64,000 nucleotides of DNA from Priestia flexa NBRC 15715 (lineage in GTDB: Bacteria; Bacillota; Bacilli; Bacillales; Bacillaceae_H), in NCBI RefSeq assembly GCF_001591565.1, contig NZ_BCVD01000001.1:62001-126000 (forward strand). Reading direction: 5' to 3'. The notes under the pieces were generated by a model. It had not been told where the DNA came from. It was given only the letters and a program-made list of their open reading frames with translations, and searched no databases. The number at the start of each line of letters is the position of its first letter. Positions within the stretch are counted from its first letter, which is position 1. The position numbers were made by a program, and so were the translations under genes. Positions 46,604 to 60,218 of the stretch are shown here, piece by piece.

Positions 46604-49018
46604 TTACATCATTGAATAAGGGTGTAAATCAATCGTAATCGTTAATTGCTCCTGCTGAATTTGATCTTGGTACTGGTTCACTACATATTTTAAAGCTGGT
46701 ATCATATTCGGTTCCAGCTTGTATTTTATCATGCATTGATATCGATATCTATCTTTTATCTTAGCAATTGGAGAGGCAACAGGTCCTAAAATAACGGCTT
46801 GCGGAGAGAGCTTTTGTCTTAAATACTGCGATATTTTCCCAGTCACAGACACCACTTTTGCCACGTTTTCATGTGAGACAGTTACCAACGCCAAATAAAA
46901 GAACGGTGGATAACGATGAGCTTGTCTAAGCTTCATTTCCTCAAGATAAAAAGTATCATAGTCGTGCTGACTTGCTAACTGAATGCTGTAATGCTCAGGA
47001 GCATAGGTTTGAATAACGACTTCACCAGGCAAGTGGTGACGTCCCGCTCTTCCGCTTACTTGTGTAAGGAGCTGAAACGTTTTTTCAGCAGCTCGAAAGT
47101 CAGGAAGGTTCAACATCGTATCTGCTGATAACACCCCAACAAGCGTTACGTTTGGAAAGTCTAAACCTTTAGCAATCATTTGCGTACCTAATAAAATCTG
47201 CGCTTCTCCATTTCCAAACTTTGTTAGGAGCTTTTCATGCGCCCCTTTTCGGCTTGTTGTGTCAACATCCATTCGAATGACAGACGCTTCAGGCAACACC
47301 TTTCCAAGCTCTTCTTCCACCTTTTGCGTCCCTGATCCAAAAAAGCGAATATGGTCGCTTTCGCACTCTGGACAAGCCGTTTGAGTTGGCTCTTCATAGC
47401 CACAGTAATGACATTTCATTCGGTTTTGGTAGCGGTGATATGTCAATGAAATTTCACAGTGCGGACACGAAGGAACATATCCACAGTCACGGCACATAAC
47501 AAAAGATGAGTGCCCTCTCTTATTTAAGAACAATACAATTTGTTCTCGTCTTTCAAGGCGCTCACGTATTTTTTCAAGAAGAAGCGTAGAGAACATTGAC
47601 CGGTTTCCATCGCGGAGCTCTTCACGCATATCTACAATATCTACTTTTGGAAGAGCTGATTTATTCATTCGTTCGCGTAGTGGCAGAAGTTTATAAACCC
47701 CTTTTTGAGCACGTGCAAATGACTCTAGTGTCGGGGTTGCACTTCCTAAAATTACTGGACAGTTGTGAAATTCTGCGCGTTTAATTGCCACATCGCGCGC
47801 GTGATACCTGGGATTCTCCTCTTGCTTATAGCTCGTTTCATGCTCTTCATCAATGATGATGATGCCCACATGTTGAAACGGAGCAAAGATAGCCGACCTT
47901 GCCCCTACGACTACGGATACCTCTTTGCGCTGAATTTTACGCCACTCATCGTATTTCTCACCGGCCGACAAACCGCTATGCATCACGGCTACCTTCGAAC
48001 CGAATCGCTCTTTAAATCTTTTGACCATTTGAGGCGTTAGTGATATTTCTGGAACAAGCATAATTGCTTCTTTCCCCTGTTTCAACACTTGATCAATTGA
48101 CTGTAAATACACTTCCGTTTTACCGCTTCCAGTTACACCATACATGAGAAAAACATCGTGTTCATGGTTCTCAATATCGCGCAGGATTGGCTTGATAGCA
48201 GCCGATTGCTCATCTGTTAACGGAAAAGGTTTTGAAGGAATAAAATCACGATTGGCATACGGGTCTCGATAAATCTCCATATCAACCTCGTGAAGCAATC
48301 CTTTTGAAACTAATCCTTTAATAGGTGCACTCGTTACGTTAAGCACAGTCATAATGTCTCTTTGTGCTACTACTTCTTCTTGCACAAGCATAAATTCAAG
48401 CACTTGCTTTTGCTTTTCAGCTTGTTTAGGCAACTCTTGGAGCAGCTGTTTGACATGTTCAGGCGGCTGAGCTAAACGAAGAGCTTTCACGGTCTTTTTA
48501 TTCCCTTTACTTTTGACTAAATATACAACTTCTAAGAGTCCTTTTTGAATATCGCGATAAAAGCTATTTACAGACTCTGATTTCTCAATGTCGCTCCACA
48601 TCACTTCGGAAGTATGTTGAAAGTACGGCTGAACCTTTGAGTGAAGCTGTGAACTTTCTACTCCTGGTTGAAGCAATATCTTTTTGTCATATTTTGCTTT
48701 CATCGCAGCAGGGAGCATTACTTGAAAAGCAGATATTTTAAAGCAAAGCGTTTTTTCAGTGAGCCAATGACCTAGCTCTAATAATTCAGGCGTTAACACT
48801 GGTGTTAAATCAAGCAGCTCAGCGATTGGCTTCGTTCGCTTTACATCTGTTTCTAATTTAACGTCTACAACAAACCCCTGCACCTTGCGCGGGCCAAACG
48901 GAACGATTACCCGCATTCCTGGGACAAGAATCTCTCTCCACTGTTGAGGAATCGAGTAATCGAATGATCGGTCTGTCTGCTTCGCTGCTACGTCAACAAT
49001 TACGCTAGCAAAATTCAT
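46604..49018 (-). CDS. priA: Primosomal replication restart helicase PriA
   Basis: The 804-aa protein restarts collapsed forks. The N-terminal 3'-binding domain is FASVIVDVAAKQTDRSFDYS. Helicase motifs: GVTGSGKTEVYLQ (near 290), IIDEEHETSYKQ, LGSATPTLES, QVSGRAGR. The zinc-binding insertion has CRDCGYVPSCPHC followed by CHYCGYEEPTQTACPEC. Its start overlaps the coaBC stop codon by 4 nt. Confidence 0.98.
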   Translation of the reverse strand: MNFASVIVDVAAKQTDRSFDYSIPQQWREILVPGMRVIVPFGPRKVQGFVVDVKLETDVKRTKPIAELLDLTPVLTPELLELGHWLTEKTLCFKISAFQVMLPAAMKAKYDKKILLQPGVESSQLHSKVQPYFQHTSEVMWSDIEKSESVNSFYRDIQKGLLEVVYLVKSKGNKKTVKALRLAQPPEHVKQLLQELPKQAEKQKQVLEFMLVQEEVVAQRDIMTVLNVTSAPIKGLVSKGLLHEVDMEIYRDPYANRDFIPSKPFPLTDEQSAAIKPILRDIENHEHDVFLMYGVTGSGKTEVYLQSIDQVLKQGKEAIMLVPEISLTPQMVKRFKERFGSKVAVMHSGLSAGEKYDEWRKIQRKEVSVVVGARSAIFAPFQHVGIIIIDEEHETSYKQEENPRYHARDVAIKRAEFHNCPVILGSATPTLESFARAQKGVYKLLPLRERMNKSALPKVDIVDMREELRDGNRSMFSTLLLEKIRERLERREQIVLFLNKRGHSSFVMCRDCGYVPSCPHCEISLTYHRYQNRMKCHYCGYEEPTQTACPECESDHIRFFGSGTQKVEEELGKVLPEASVIRMDVDTTSRKGAHEKLLTKFGNGEAQILLGTQMIAKGLDFPNVTLVGVLSADTMLNLPDFRAAEKTFQLLTQVSGRAGRHHLPGEVVIQTYAPEHYSIQLASQHDYDTFYLEEMKLRQAHRYPPFFYLALVTVSHENVAKVVSVTGKISQYLRQKLSPQAVILGPVASPIAKIKDRYRYQCMIKYKLEPNMIPALKYVVNQYQDQIQQEQLTITIDLHPYSMM

Positions 49019-50232
49019 TGTCGAACACTCTCTAGCAGCTGCTTCACTTCTTCTAATAAAACTTTAGCGACAGATGATTTAGACATAAGAGGAAGCTGCC
49101 TTTGCTCACCGTTTCGCTTATAAAATTTTACGATATTCGTATCTGTTCCAAAACCTGCACCTTCACTTGTTACGTTGTTAGCGACAATCATATCTAGATT
49201 TTTGCTTTCGAGCTTCTTTTGAGCATATAAGTCTACCTGTTCTGTTTCTGCTGCAAATCCAACGAGCACCTGATTGTAATCTTTATAATCTCCGAGCGTT
49301 TTTAAAATGTCAGTAGTGCGCTCCAACTCTAGTACTGCCTCTCCCGGCTGCTTCTTCATCTTTTGCTGATGAACATGCTTTGGACGATAGTCAGCAACTG
49401 CCGCGGATTTAATGACAACATCCATATCCGTATAATGCTTCATCACCGCTTCAAACATCTGCTGTGCACTCTCGATTTGAACTGTTTTGACGTTAACGGG
49501 TGGCGTCAGCTGTGTTGGCCCAGATATAAGCGTTACGTTGGCTCCTTGCTTCGCTGCTTCTTCTGCGATAGCATAGCCCATTTTCCCAGTCGAACGATTA
49601 GTAAAGAAACGTACAGGATCCACTCGTTCAACCGTTGGCCCTGCTGTAACTAAAACATTCGTACCTTTTAGCGCTTGAGGTGGCTTTTGGTCATAAAAAT
49701 AAGACTGTAGAAGACTAACAATTGTTTCAGGTTCTTCTAACCTTCCTTTCCCAACATAACCACATGCTAAATAACCCTCTCCAGGCTCCACAAACTGATA
49801 GCCAAATGAAGCTAATGTTTGCATGTTCTTTTTTACAGCTGGATGATCGTACATATGAACATTCATTGCTGGAGCAATCCAAACTGGAGCTGTGGCAGCA
49901 AGAAGAGTAGTTAAAATCATATCATCAGCAATTCCATTTGCTAATTTCCCTATCATATTAGCAGTAGCAGGTGCGACAAGAATTAAATCTGGCCAATCTG
50001 CTAAGTCAATATGTGCAATAACAGCCGGATCTTTTTCATCAAATGTATCTGTGTATACAGGATTTCTTGAAAGTGCTTGAAATGTTAACGGCGTAACAAA
50101 CTCACGAGCAGAATCTGTCATAATGACTTTCACTTCGGCTCCTGCTTGTACTAACTTACTGGTTAAAGCCGATGCCTTATAAACAGCAATTCCACCACTA
50201 ACACATAATAAAATTCGTTTTCCTTTCAACAT
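49015..50232 (-). CDS. coaBC: Bifunctional phosphopantothenoylcysteine synthetase/decarboxylase CoaBC
   Basis: The 405-aa enzyme catalyses two steps of coenzyme A synthesis. The N-terminal flavin-dependent CoaC part (about 1-180) shows ILLCVSGGIAVYKA, APAMNVHMYDHPAV and the catalytic Cys in GYLACGYVGKGRLEEP. The C-terminal CoaB part begins VLVTAGPTVERVDPVRF and has FFTNRSTGKMGYAIAEE. The ATG at 50232 matches B. subtilis; ATG six codons earlier is possible. The upstream rpoZ terminator isolates it from gmk-rpoZ, but no clear promoter was found in the 150-nt gap. Confidence 0.96.
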   Translation of the reverse strand: MLKGKRILLCVSGGIAVYKASALTSKLVQAGAEVKVIMTDSAREFVTPLTFQALSRNPVYTDTFDEKDPAVIAHIDLADWPDLILVAPATANMIGKLANGIADDMILTTLLAATAPVWIAPAMNVHMYDHPAVKKNMQTLASFGYQFVEPGEGYLACGYVGKGRLEEPETIVSLLQSYFYDQKPPQALKGTNVLVTAGPTVERVDPVRFFTNRSTGKMGYAIAEEAAKQGANVTLISGPTQLTPPVNVKTVQIESAQQMFEAVMKHYTDMDVVIKSAAVADYRPKHVHQQKMKKQPGEAVLELERTTDILKTLGDYKDYNQVLVGFAAETEQVDLYAQKKLESKNLDMIVANNVTSEGAGFGTDTNIVKFYKRNGEQRQLPLMSKSSVAKVLLEEVKQLLESVRQ

Positions 50233-50338
50233 CGTTACCCATACTCCCATCTTTTTATCTACTGAACAACCTTTACAATGTCCATATTATAACATGTTCA
50301 AGAATAGAAGTTGATTTTGACAAACCCTCTTTCTAACA

Positions 50339-50377
50339 GAAAAAAATAACAACCTACTGCGAATAGGTTGTTATTTT
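50339..50377 (-). terminator. Intrinsic terminator after rpoZ
   Basis: A perfect 14-bp stem (50343-50356 with 50364-50377), 7-nt loop and a U-run of the minus strand. It ends the yloC-remA-gmk-rpoZ transcript. Confidence 0.95.
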
Positions 50378-50382
50378 AACAA

Positions 50383-50604
50383 TTATCTTTCTTCATTCTC
50401 ATCTTTTGAAGGTACGTGCGTATACGTAAGTTGTTCTGAGTTGATTTCTTCTAATGCACAACCTACTAATTTATGAGATACAGGTCTTTGGATTGTTGTA
50501 TCATTATGCATTTGAAGTTGACGTGCGCGCTTTGCAGCTACTGTTACTAGCGTATATTTAGAATCTAAACGTTGCATTAATGAATCAATTGACGGATAAA
50601 GCAT
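50383..50604 (-). CDS. rpoZ: RNA polymerase omega subunit
   Basis: This 73-aa subunit stabilises RNA polymerase assembly through beta-prime. The segment [15 protein letters not shown] and the ending [15 protein letters not shown] are typical of firmicute omega. Its ATG directly follows the gmk stop codon, with the ribosome site GGAGG inside the last gmk codons. Confidence 0.97.
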   Translation of the reverse strand: MLYPSIDSLMQRLDSKYTLVTVAAKRARQLQMHNDTTIQRPVSHKLVGCALEEINSEQLTYTHVPSKDENEER

Positions 50605-51493
<889 letters not shown>

Positions 51494-51549
51494 ACAAAGC
51501 CCCCTACTGTATCCATATTGTGTCCGTCTATTCTGAAGGCTACTAGTAA

Positions 51550-52425
51550 CTATTCAATATTTTGAACTTGTTCTTTCAAACGCTCTAGCTGCGTTTTCAT
51601 ATCGATGACACATTGAGCAATCTTACCATTATTCGCTTTCGCTCCAATTGTGTTCATTTCTCGATTTAACTCTTGCACAAGAAAATCAAGCTTTCTCCCG
51701 ATAACATCGGTTGTATCAATTGTTTGAAAGAACTGAGTAAGATGACTGTGAATACGGGTTAATTCTTCATTAACGTCTGCTTTTTCAGCAAAAATAGCCA
51801 CTTCTGCTAGCACTCGCTGTTCATCGATTGTACCTTCAAGATAGTCGGTTAATCTTTTTCTCAAGCGATCCTCATATTGCTCACTAACAGTCGGTGCAAG
51901 CGATTCTACTTCGTCGCGAAGCTGCTGGATGTTGGTGAGGTGCTGAACTAAATCTTGATATAATTCTTGCCCCTCTTTTTCACGCATCGTTAGCAGCTGA
52001 CCTACTGCTTGTTCAACCGCTGTAAAAACCAGCTGGTGAATTGATGTTTGGTCTACTTCTTCTTCAGAAGTCGTCATTACGTCAGGCATATGCAGAATAT
52101 CTTGAATTTCAACAGACTTGGAAAGCTGGTGACGCTCGCTAATTTCTTGGAAAGCTTTCATATACTCACCTAACAACTCCCAATCCGTTTGTAACGTCTT
52201 TTTAGCTAATCCTTCACCTGAAATCGTAACAAATACTTCTACTCTACCACGTTTTATGTATGTTTGAATGATTTTTTTTATTTTATCTTCAATTTCCATT
52301 AATTGCCTTGGCATTCGCACAGTAATTTCACAAAAGCGATGATTTACCGATTTCATTTCTACCGTTACCGCTTGAACCTCATTATCTGCTCGTCCTCGGC
52401 CAAAACCTGTCATACTTCTTATCAT
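51550..52425 (-). CDS. yloC: YicC family endoribonuclease-like protein YloC
   Basis: This 291-aa protein begins [20 protein letters not shown], the hallmark of the YicC/YloC family, with [20 protein letters not shown] next and the C-terminal DUF1732 part ending [21 protein letters not shown]. coli YicC has been reported as an endoribonuclease; the role in Bacillus is not settled. Start: ATG at 52425 matches family length, but the ribosome site is weak. A TAAGAT near 52450 could be a -10, without a clear -35. Confidence 0.94.
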   Translation of the reverse strand: MIRSMTGFGRGRADNEVQAVTVEMKSVNHRFCEITVRMPRQLMEIEDKIKKIIQTYIKRGRVEVFVTISGEGLAKKTLQTDWELLGEYMKAFQEISERHQLSKSVEIQDILHMPDVMTTSEEEVDQTSIHQLVFTAVEQAVGQLLTMREKEGQELYQDLVQHLTNIQQLRDEVESLAPTVSEQYEDRLRKRLTDYLEGTIDEQRVLAEVAIFAEKADVNEELTRIHSHLTQFFQTIDTTDVIGRKLDFLVQELNREMNTIGAKANNGKIAQCVIDMKTQLERLKEQVQNIE

Positions 52426-52517
52426 TATCATCACATCCACTATGTACATCTTACAAAAAAAAAGAAATAAAAGAAAGTGTTACTCAAAAAAAGAGTAAAA
52501 GCAATGTACCTCACTCA

Positions 52518-52560
52518 TTAAAAGCTGGTGAAAGCAAACCGTATGCTTCCACCAGTGCTT
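52518..52560 (-). terminator. Intrinsic terminator after yloB
   Basis: An 11-bp stem with one G-U pair (52524-52534 with 52545-52555), a loop of about 10 nt and a U-run (CTTTTAAT) on the minus strand, separating yloB from yloC. Confidence 0.85.
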
Positions 52561-52577
52561 TATTACTATATCATTAA

Positions 52578-55256
52578 TTACGATTTTTTTCTTGTTAAAA
52601 GTGATCCCGCTAATAAAAATGTCGGAACACTTGCTAAACCTAAAATAATTAACCATTCCCTTGGCGCAATAGCCATCGTATGGAAGATTGGTTGTAAAGG
52701 TGGATAATAAATAACAACTAGCATTAGCAAAATTGATGAAATAACCGCACCAACTAAGTAAAGATTTTCAAAAGGATTCCGGTCGAAAATGGACTTCTCA
52801 CTTCGACAGTCAAACACATGAATTAGCTGGGCCATGACAAGCGTAGCAAATGCTATCGTTTGAGCGTACTGTAAGTTATCAGGGTTGTTATCATAGACAA
52901 TAATAAACGCAGCAAGGGTCGCTATTCCAATTAAAAACCCTCTACTTACTACCTTCCAACCAAGTCCGCGTGCAAACACCCCTTCTTTTGGATGCCTTGG
53001 TCTACGCTTCATTACATCGTCTTCAGGTTGATCTAACCCCAATGCCATCGCCGGAAGGCCATCCGTCACTAAGTTGACCCATAATATTTGAATGGGTACT
53101 AATGGAAGCGGCAGAGCTAGAATCATGGCAAACAACATTACAAGTATTTCTCCTACGTTAGAAGCAAGTAGGTATCGGATGAATTTTCGAATATTTTCAT
53201 AAATGTTTCGCCCTTCTTTAATCGCTGATTTAATCGTTGCAAAGTTATCATCTAGTAGCACCAGCGCTGAGGCTTCTTTAGCAACGTCCGTTCCTGTAAT
53301 TCCCATTGCTATGCCAATGTCGGCTGCTTTAATTGCAGGTGCGTCGTTTACACCGTCACCTGTCATAGCCACAACGTGGTCTTTTGCTTGTAACGCTTTA
53401 ACAATCTTTAATTTATGCTCAGGCGATACGCGTGCATAAACATATACATCATCTACTACGTCTTCAAGCTCCGACTGTGACATTGTATTTAACGTATGGC
53501 CTTCTAGTACTCGTCCTCCCTTTGGTAAAATCCCAAGCTGCTTGGCAATCGCTTCAGCGGTTATCACATGATCTCCTGTAATCATAACCGTTTTAATGCC
53601 AGCATCTCGGCATTCTTTTACAGCCTGCTTTACTTCAGGTTGTGGAGGGTCAATCATCCCTTGAAGTCCTAAAAACACAAGCTCTTTTTCAGCTGCTTGT
53701 TCAGTAGTAATGGTTTCGTACGATTCAAGCGGGCGATAAGCAACCGCAATCGTTCGAAGTGCCTGGCTCGCTAGAGAATGGATGGCGTTTTGCACTTCTT
53801 CACGACCGCTAGGAGACAGCTGTTGATGACGATTTTCCCATACAATTGACTTGCTATTTGTTAGTAGAACATCTGGTGCACCCTTTGTCACCACATAGCG
53901 CTTGTTATCCTTGCCTTCTATCACCACACTCATCATCTTCCTAGTAGAATCAAAGGGAAACTCTTCAATAACTTTAAAGTCTCCTTTTACATTTTGACGG
54001 GTAAAGTTCGCTTTCATTGCGGCTACAACTAAAGCGGCTTCTGTAGGATCACCATCGACTACATAATCTTTGTCTTTTTTCGTAACCGTTGTTTGATTAC
54101 ATAATAGGCCGAACAGCAACAGCTGCTGCAGCGGTTTTTCTCGACTAACATTAACTTCTTTCCCCTCAGCAGAAAACGTACCGCTTGGGTCATAGCCTGT
54201 TCCAGATAAATTCCACGTTTTCCCACCTGACCACAAGTGAGTAACGGTCATCTTGTTTTGAGTAAGCGTTCCCGTTTTATCTGAGCAAATAACAGATGCA
54301 CAGCCCAGTGTTTCAACAGCTGGAAGCTTCCGAACAATGGATTTTTGTTTAATCATTCGCTGAACGCCCAATGATAAAGCAACGGTTACAATTGCTGGCA
54401 ATCCTTCTGGAATTGCAGCAACGGCTAGTGATACGCCTGCTAAGAACATCGTATATAAATCATGCCCTTGCAAGACACCAATTCCCACTACAAGAACAGT
54501 TAATAAAAGCGCAACAATAATGAGAATTTTCCCAAGCTGCTCAAGTTTTCGTTGCAGTGGGGTAATGACTGCTTCTGCATTTTGTAATAAGTCGGCGATT
54601 TGTCCCATGGCAGTCTTCATACCTGTCCCTACTACAACTCCAACACCGCTTCCACGCGTCACAAGCGTCCCCATAAATGCCATGTTCTCTTGATCTCCAA
54701 GTGGAATTTCATTTCCTTCTAATACGCGCGTATACTTTGGAACAGGGACAGATTCACCTGTCAGCGCTGATTCTTCAATTTCTAAACTTTTAGCATCAAT
54801 AAGACGAATATCAGCACCAATCCGATCACCACTTCCAAACTTGACAATGTCTCCCACTACCAGTTCTCTAGAAAGAGTCTTTGACCACTTACCGTCTCGT
54901 AAAGCAAGTACCTGCGGCGCCGATAATTCCTTCAGTGCATTAAGTGACTTTTCAGCACGACGTTCTTGAAAGAATCCAAGAAACCCATTAATCACGACAA
55001 TCGCAATAATGGCAATAGCATCAATATACTCTCCTAATAAGCCCGATATTAGCGTAGCTGCTAATAAAACCAAAACCATAAAATCTTTAAACTGTTCCAA
55101 GAATACGAGCAGCGCAGACTGCTTTTCACCTTCAGCAAGCTCATTGAAACCTTCTTGCTTTTGCCTCAATGCGACTTCTTTTGCAGTTAATCCATTTTCT
55201 TTATCTGTTTTTGTCACTTCTAATGTTGCTCGCTCACTCAGCTCATACCATTTCAT
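52578..55256 (-). CDS. yloB: Calcium-transporting P-type ATPase (YloB type)
   Basis: This 892-aa P2A-type ATPase resembles SERCA/PMR1 pumps; B. subtilis YloB is a calcium pump expressed in sporulation. Cation ATPase N domain (about 1-70), actuator motif LTGESVPV, membrane helix [15 protein letters not shown] (ion-site helix M4), phosphorylation motif [14 protein letters not shown], hinge [18 protein letters not shown], and C-terminal helices with [19 protein letters not shown]. The ATG follows GAAGGAA. Divergent from rqcH. Confidence 0.95.
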   Translation of the reverse strand: MKWYELSERATLEVTKTDKENGLTAKEVALRQKQEGFNELAEGEKQSALLVFLEQFKDFMVLVLLAATLISGLLGEYIDAIAIIAIVVINGFLGFFQERRAEKSLNALKELSAPQVLALRDGKWSKTLSRELVVGDIVKFGSGDRIGADIRLIDAKSLEIEESALTGESVPVPKYTRVLEGNEIPLGDQENMAFMGTLVTRGSGVGVVVGTGMKTAMGQIADLLQNAEAVITPLQRKLEQLGKILIIVALLLTVLVVGIGVLQGHDLYTMFLAGVSLAVAAIPEGLPAIVTVALSLGVQRMIKQKSIVRKLPAVETLGCASVICSDKTGTLTQNKMTVTHLWSGGKTWNLSGTGYDPSGTFSAEGKEVNVSREKPLQQLLLFGLLCNQTTVTKKDKDYVVDGDPTEAALVVAAMKANFTRQNVKGDFKVIEEFPFDSTRKMMSVVIEGKDNKRYVVTKGAPDVLLTNSKSIVWENRHQQLSPSGREEVQNAIHSLASQALRTIAVAYRPLESYETITTEQAAEKELVFLGLQGMIDPPQPEVKQAVKECRDAGIKTVMITGDHVITAEAIAKQLGILPKGGRVLEGHTLNTMSQSELEDVVDDVYVYARVSPEHKLKIVKALQAKDHVVAMTGDGVNDAPAIKAADIGIAMGITGTDVAKEASALVLLDDNFATIKSAIKEGRNIYENIRKFIRYLLASNVGEILVMLFAMILALPLPLVPIQILWVNLVTDGLPAMALGLDQPEDDVMKRRPRHPKEGVFARGLGWKVVSRGFLIGIATLAAFIIVYDNNPDNLQYAQTIAFATLVMAQLIHVFDCRSEKSIFDRNPFENLYLVGAVISSILLMLVVIYYPPLQPIFHTMAIAPREWLIILGLASVPTFLLAGSLLTRKKS

Positions 55257-55326
55257 CGCATTCCTTCACACCCTTTTGTTTGTAAATGAGTCACATAGAT
55301 TGTTACAATGTTATATCGTATGCTTA

Positions 55327-55355
55327 TTCAGACTCGTCCTAAAAAATGCTATACT
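55327..55355 (+). promoter_or_regulatory. Sigma-A promoter for rqcH
   Basis: A -35 TTCAGA (55327-55332) and -10 TATACT (55350-55355) are spaced by 17 nt, about 44 nt before the rqcH ATG. Confidence 0.6.
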
Positions 55356-55398
55356 TTTACGAAGGACTATTTTTGAAACATTAAAGGATGTGAACAAC

Positions 55399-57108
55399 AT
55401 GTCATTTGACGGAATCTTTACATACGGAATCTTACAAGAATTAGATAACGCATTAACATCCGGTCGAATCGCAAAAGTCTATCAACCATTTCCAAATGAA
55501 CTAATTTTACAAGTTCGAGCGAAGGGGGAAAATCGGAAGCTATTTATTTCAACTCACCCCAATTACGCACGCGTTCACTTTACAAATGAAACATATGAAA
55601 ACCCGGCTGAACCGCCAATGTTTTGCATGCTTCTTCGTAAACATCTAGAAGGAAATATTATTGAACGAATCTACCAGCTAGGGCTCGATCGTATTCTCGT
55701 TATTGAAACAAAAGGTCGCAACGAAATTGGAGATGTAACATCTAAGCAGCTTATTATTGAAATTATGGGTCGCCACAGCAACATCATGCTTGTGGATAAA
55801 GAAACAAATGTCATTATCGATAGCATCAAGCACATTCCAATGGCGTTAAATCGTCACCGTACGCTACTGCCTGGTGCAACTTATGTACTGCCACCAAATC
55901 AAGAAAAGCTAGATCCTTTTGAAGCGGATGAAGAAATGGTTTTAAGAAGTTTAGACTTCAACAGTGGAAAGATTGGCAATCAGCTCGTTCAAGCTTTCGC
56001 TGGGCTCTCACCGTTGCTTGCCAATGAAATTGTCTATCGCGCTGGTCTGGCCAATCAAACTACGTTACCCAAAGCGTTTATCAATACAATGAGTGCCATT
56101 CAAAACGGCAACATGCAGCCAACCCTCACTTCGGTGCAAGGAAAAGATTACTTTCACCTTCTGTCTCTTAGCCACTTACAAGGTGAAGAAAAGACGTTCC
56201 CAACCATTAGTGAACTTTTAGACCGCTTCTATTATGGAAAAGCAGAGCGCGATCGCGTTAAGCAACAAGCACATGATTTACTTCAGTTCATGACAACTGA
56301 AAAAAAGAAAAATGAAAAGAAAATTAATAAGTTGCAAAGAACGCTACAGCAGGCTGAAAAAGCCGGTGAATACCAACTTGCAGGAGAGCTTTTAACGTCG
56401 CATTTACACCTCGTTAAAAAAGGAGATACAACCGTTGATGTCATAAACTACTATGATGAAAAGGGTGGGACGCTAACAATTGAGCTTGATCCTCAAAAAA
56501 CGCCTGCTCAAAATGCGCAGAGCTACTTTACTAAATATCAAAAAGCAAAGAATTCAGTAGCAATTGTTCATGAACAAATTGAAAAAGCCCAACAAGAAAT
56601 TGTCTACTTTGAATCTTTACTGCAGCAAATGGAGACAGCTTCTCACAAAGATATTGCTGAAATTCGCGAGGAGCTTGTAGAAGAAGGCTATCTACGCAAT
56701 CGCCAGCAAAAGAAAAATAAAAAGCAAAAGAATTCAACTCCAACGCTTGAGCAATATAAAGCAAGTGACGGTACCGTTATCTTGGTCGGCAAAAACAACA
56801 AACAAAACGAATACTTAACGAATAAGCTGGCAGCCAGAGACCATCTTTGGTTTCATACAAAAGATACACCTGGGTCCCACGTCGTTATTCGTGACGCTGA
56901 GCCAACAGAAGAAACCATTCTTGAAGCTGCTCACCTTGCAGCTTACTTCAGCAAGGCGAAAAATTCCAGCTCCGTACCGGTTGACTTTACAAAGATTCGC
57001 CATGTAAAGAAACCGAATGGTGCTAAACCTGGTTTTGTTACTTACGACAATCAGCAAACGGTTTACGTAACGCCAAATGAAGAGCTTGTATTAAAATTAA
57101 GAGATTAA
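55399..57108 (+). CDS. rqcH: Ribosome quality-control factor RqcH (NFACT family)
   Basis: The 569-aa protein binds stalled 50S-peptidyl-tRNA complexes and recruits tRNA-Ala to add C-terminal alanine tails that mark the peptide for degradation. NFACT-N domain at about 1-270 ([19 protein letters not shown]), a coiled coil around 290-430, and the NFACT-R domain near 440-560 ([19 protein letters not shown]). Formerly annotated as fibronectin-binding protein FbpA/YloA. The ATG at 55399 follows AAAGGATG; the long in-frame extension upstream is antisense to yloB and not coding. Convergent with pyrE. Confidence 0.96.
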   Translation: MSFDGIFTYGILQELDNALTSGRIAKVYQPFPNELILQVRAKGENRKLFISTHPNYARVHFTNETYENPAEPPMFCMLLRKHLEGNIIERIYQLGLDRILVIETKGRNEIGDVTSKQLIIEIMGRHSNIMLVDKETNVIIDSIKHIPMALNRHRTLLPGATYVLPPNQEKLDPFEADEEMVLRSLDFNSGKIGNQLVQAFAGLSPLLANEIVYRAGLANQTTLPKAFINTMSAIQNGNMQPTLTSVQGKDYFHLLSLSHLQGEEKTFPTISELLDRFYYGKAERDRVKQQAHDLLQFMTTEKKKNEKKINKLQRTLQQAEKAGEYQLAGELLTSHLHLVKKGDTTVDVINYYDEKGGTLTIELDPQKTPAQNAQSYFTKYQKAKNSVAIVHEQIEKAQQEIVYFESLLQQMETASHKDIAEIREELVEEGYLRNRQQKKNKKQKNSTPTLEQYKASDGTVILVGKNNKQNEYLTNKLAARDHLWFHTKDTPGSHVVIRDAEPTEETILEAAHLAAYFSKAKNSSSVPVDFTKIRHVKKPNGAKPGFVTYDNQQTVYVTPNEELVLKLRD

Positions 57109-57118
57109 TTTCAGCATA

Positions 57119-57154
57119 AAAAAGCGTGTCCGTCATATCATGGACACGCTTTTT
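57119..57154. terminator. Bidirectional terminator between rqcH and pyrE
   Basis: A perfect 13-bp stem AAAAAGCGTGTCC/GGACACGCTTTTT (57119-57131 with 57142-57154) with a 10-nt loop and U-runs on both sides, serving the convergent rqcH and pyr transcripts. Confidence 0.95.
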
Positions 57155-57162
57155 CATTTAGG

Positions 57163-57812
57163 TTAAACCGTTTCTTCAGCTGTCATCCAAGCTGGATCTG
57201 AAGGGTTTTCTCTCCATTTAAAGAGCTTTTTCATTGCAGCTTCCTGGATGTATCCTGCTTCACTTGCCGCTTCTACAAGCGTTGAATAATCCGTTAATGA
57301 GTAAACCTGCAAACCTTCTTCTTTAAATAACTGACGCGCTTTTTCCAGTTCGTATGTAAAGATAGATACGACACCCAGTACGTTGCAGCCTTGTTCTTTT
57401 AACGCATTCACTGCTGTCAGAACACTGCCCCCAGTTGAGATTAAGTCTTCAATTACAACGACCTTTTGACCTTCTTTTACTTTTCCTTCAATTTGGTTAC
57501 CACGACCATGTCCCTTCGCTTTACTGCGAACATAGCACATCGGTAACTCAAGCGCTTCGCTCACCCACGCTGCATGTGGAATTCCAGCCGTTGCTGTTCC
57601 TGCAATTACTTCTGCATTTGCAAAATATGTTTTAATCAAACTTTGCAAACCTTTAGCAATCTCTTTTCGAACACCTGGATAAGATAGCGTTAGGCGATTA
57701 TCACAATAGATGGGAGATTTAATTCCAGAAGCCCATGTAAATGGGTGATCTGGTTGAAGGCTAACTGCCTGGATATCAATTAGTTGTTTGGCGATTTCTT
57801 TTCGTAAGTTTG

Positions 57813-57816
<4 letters not shown>
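57163..57816 (-). CDS. pyrE: Orotate phosphoribosyltransferase
   Basis: The 217-aa enzyme joins orotate and PRPP to give OMP. PRPP-binding motif [21 protein letters not shown] (near 113-133) and [19 protein letters not shown] near the N-terminus. The ATG at 57816 overlaps the pyrF stop codon by 4 nt; a start eight codons earlier lies before the ribosome site AAGGGGAG and is rejected. Last gene of the pyr operon. Confidence 0.97.

Positions 57817-60214
<2,398 letters not shown>

Positions 60215-60218
<4 letters not shown>

Noticed and set aside
55009-55398. In-frame 130-codon extension upstream of rqcH
   Set aside because: It runs antisense to yloB and across the rqcH promoter; the family start MSFDG is at 55399 with a ribosome site.
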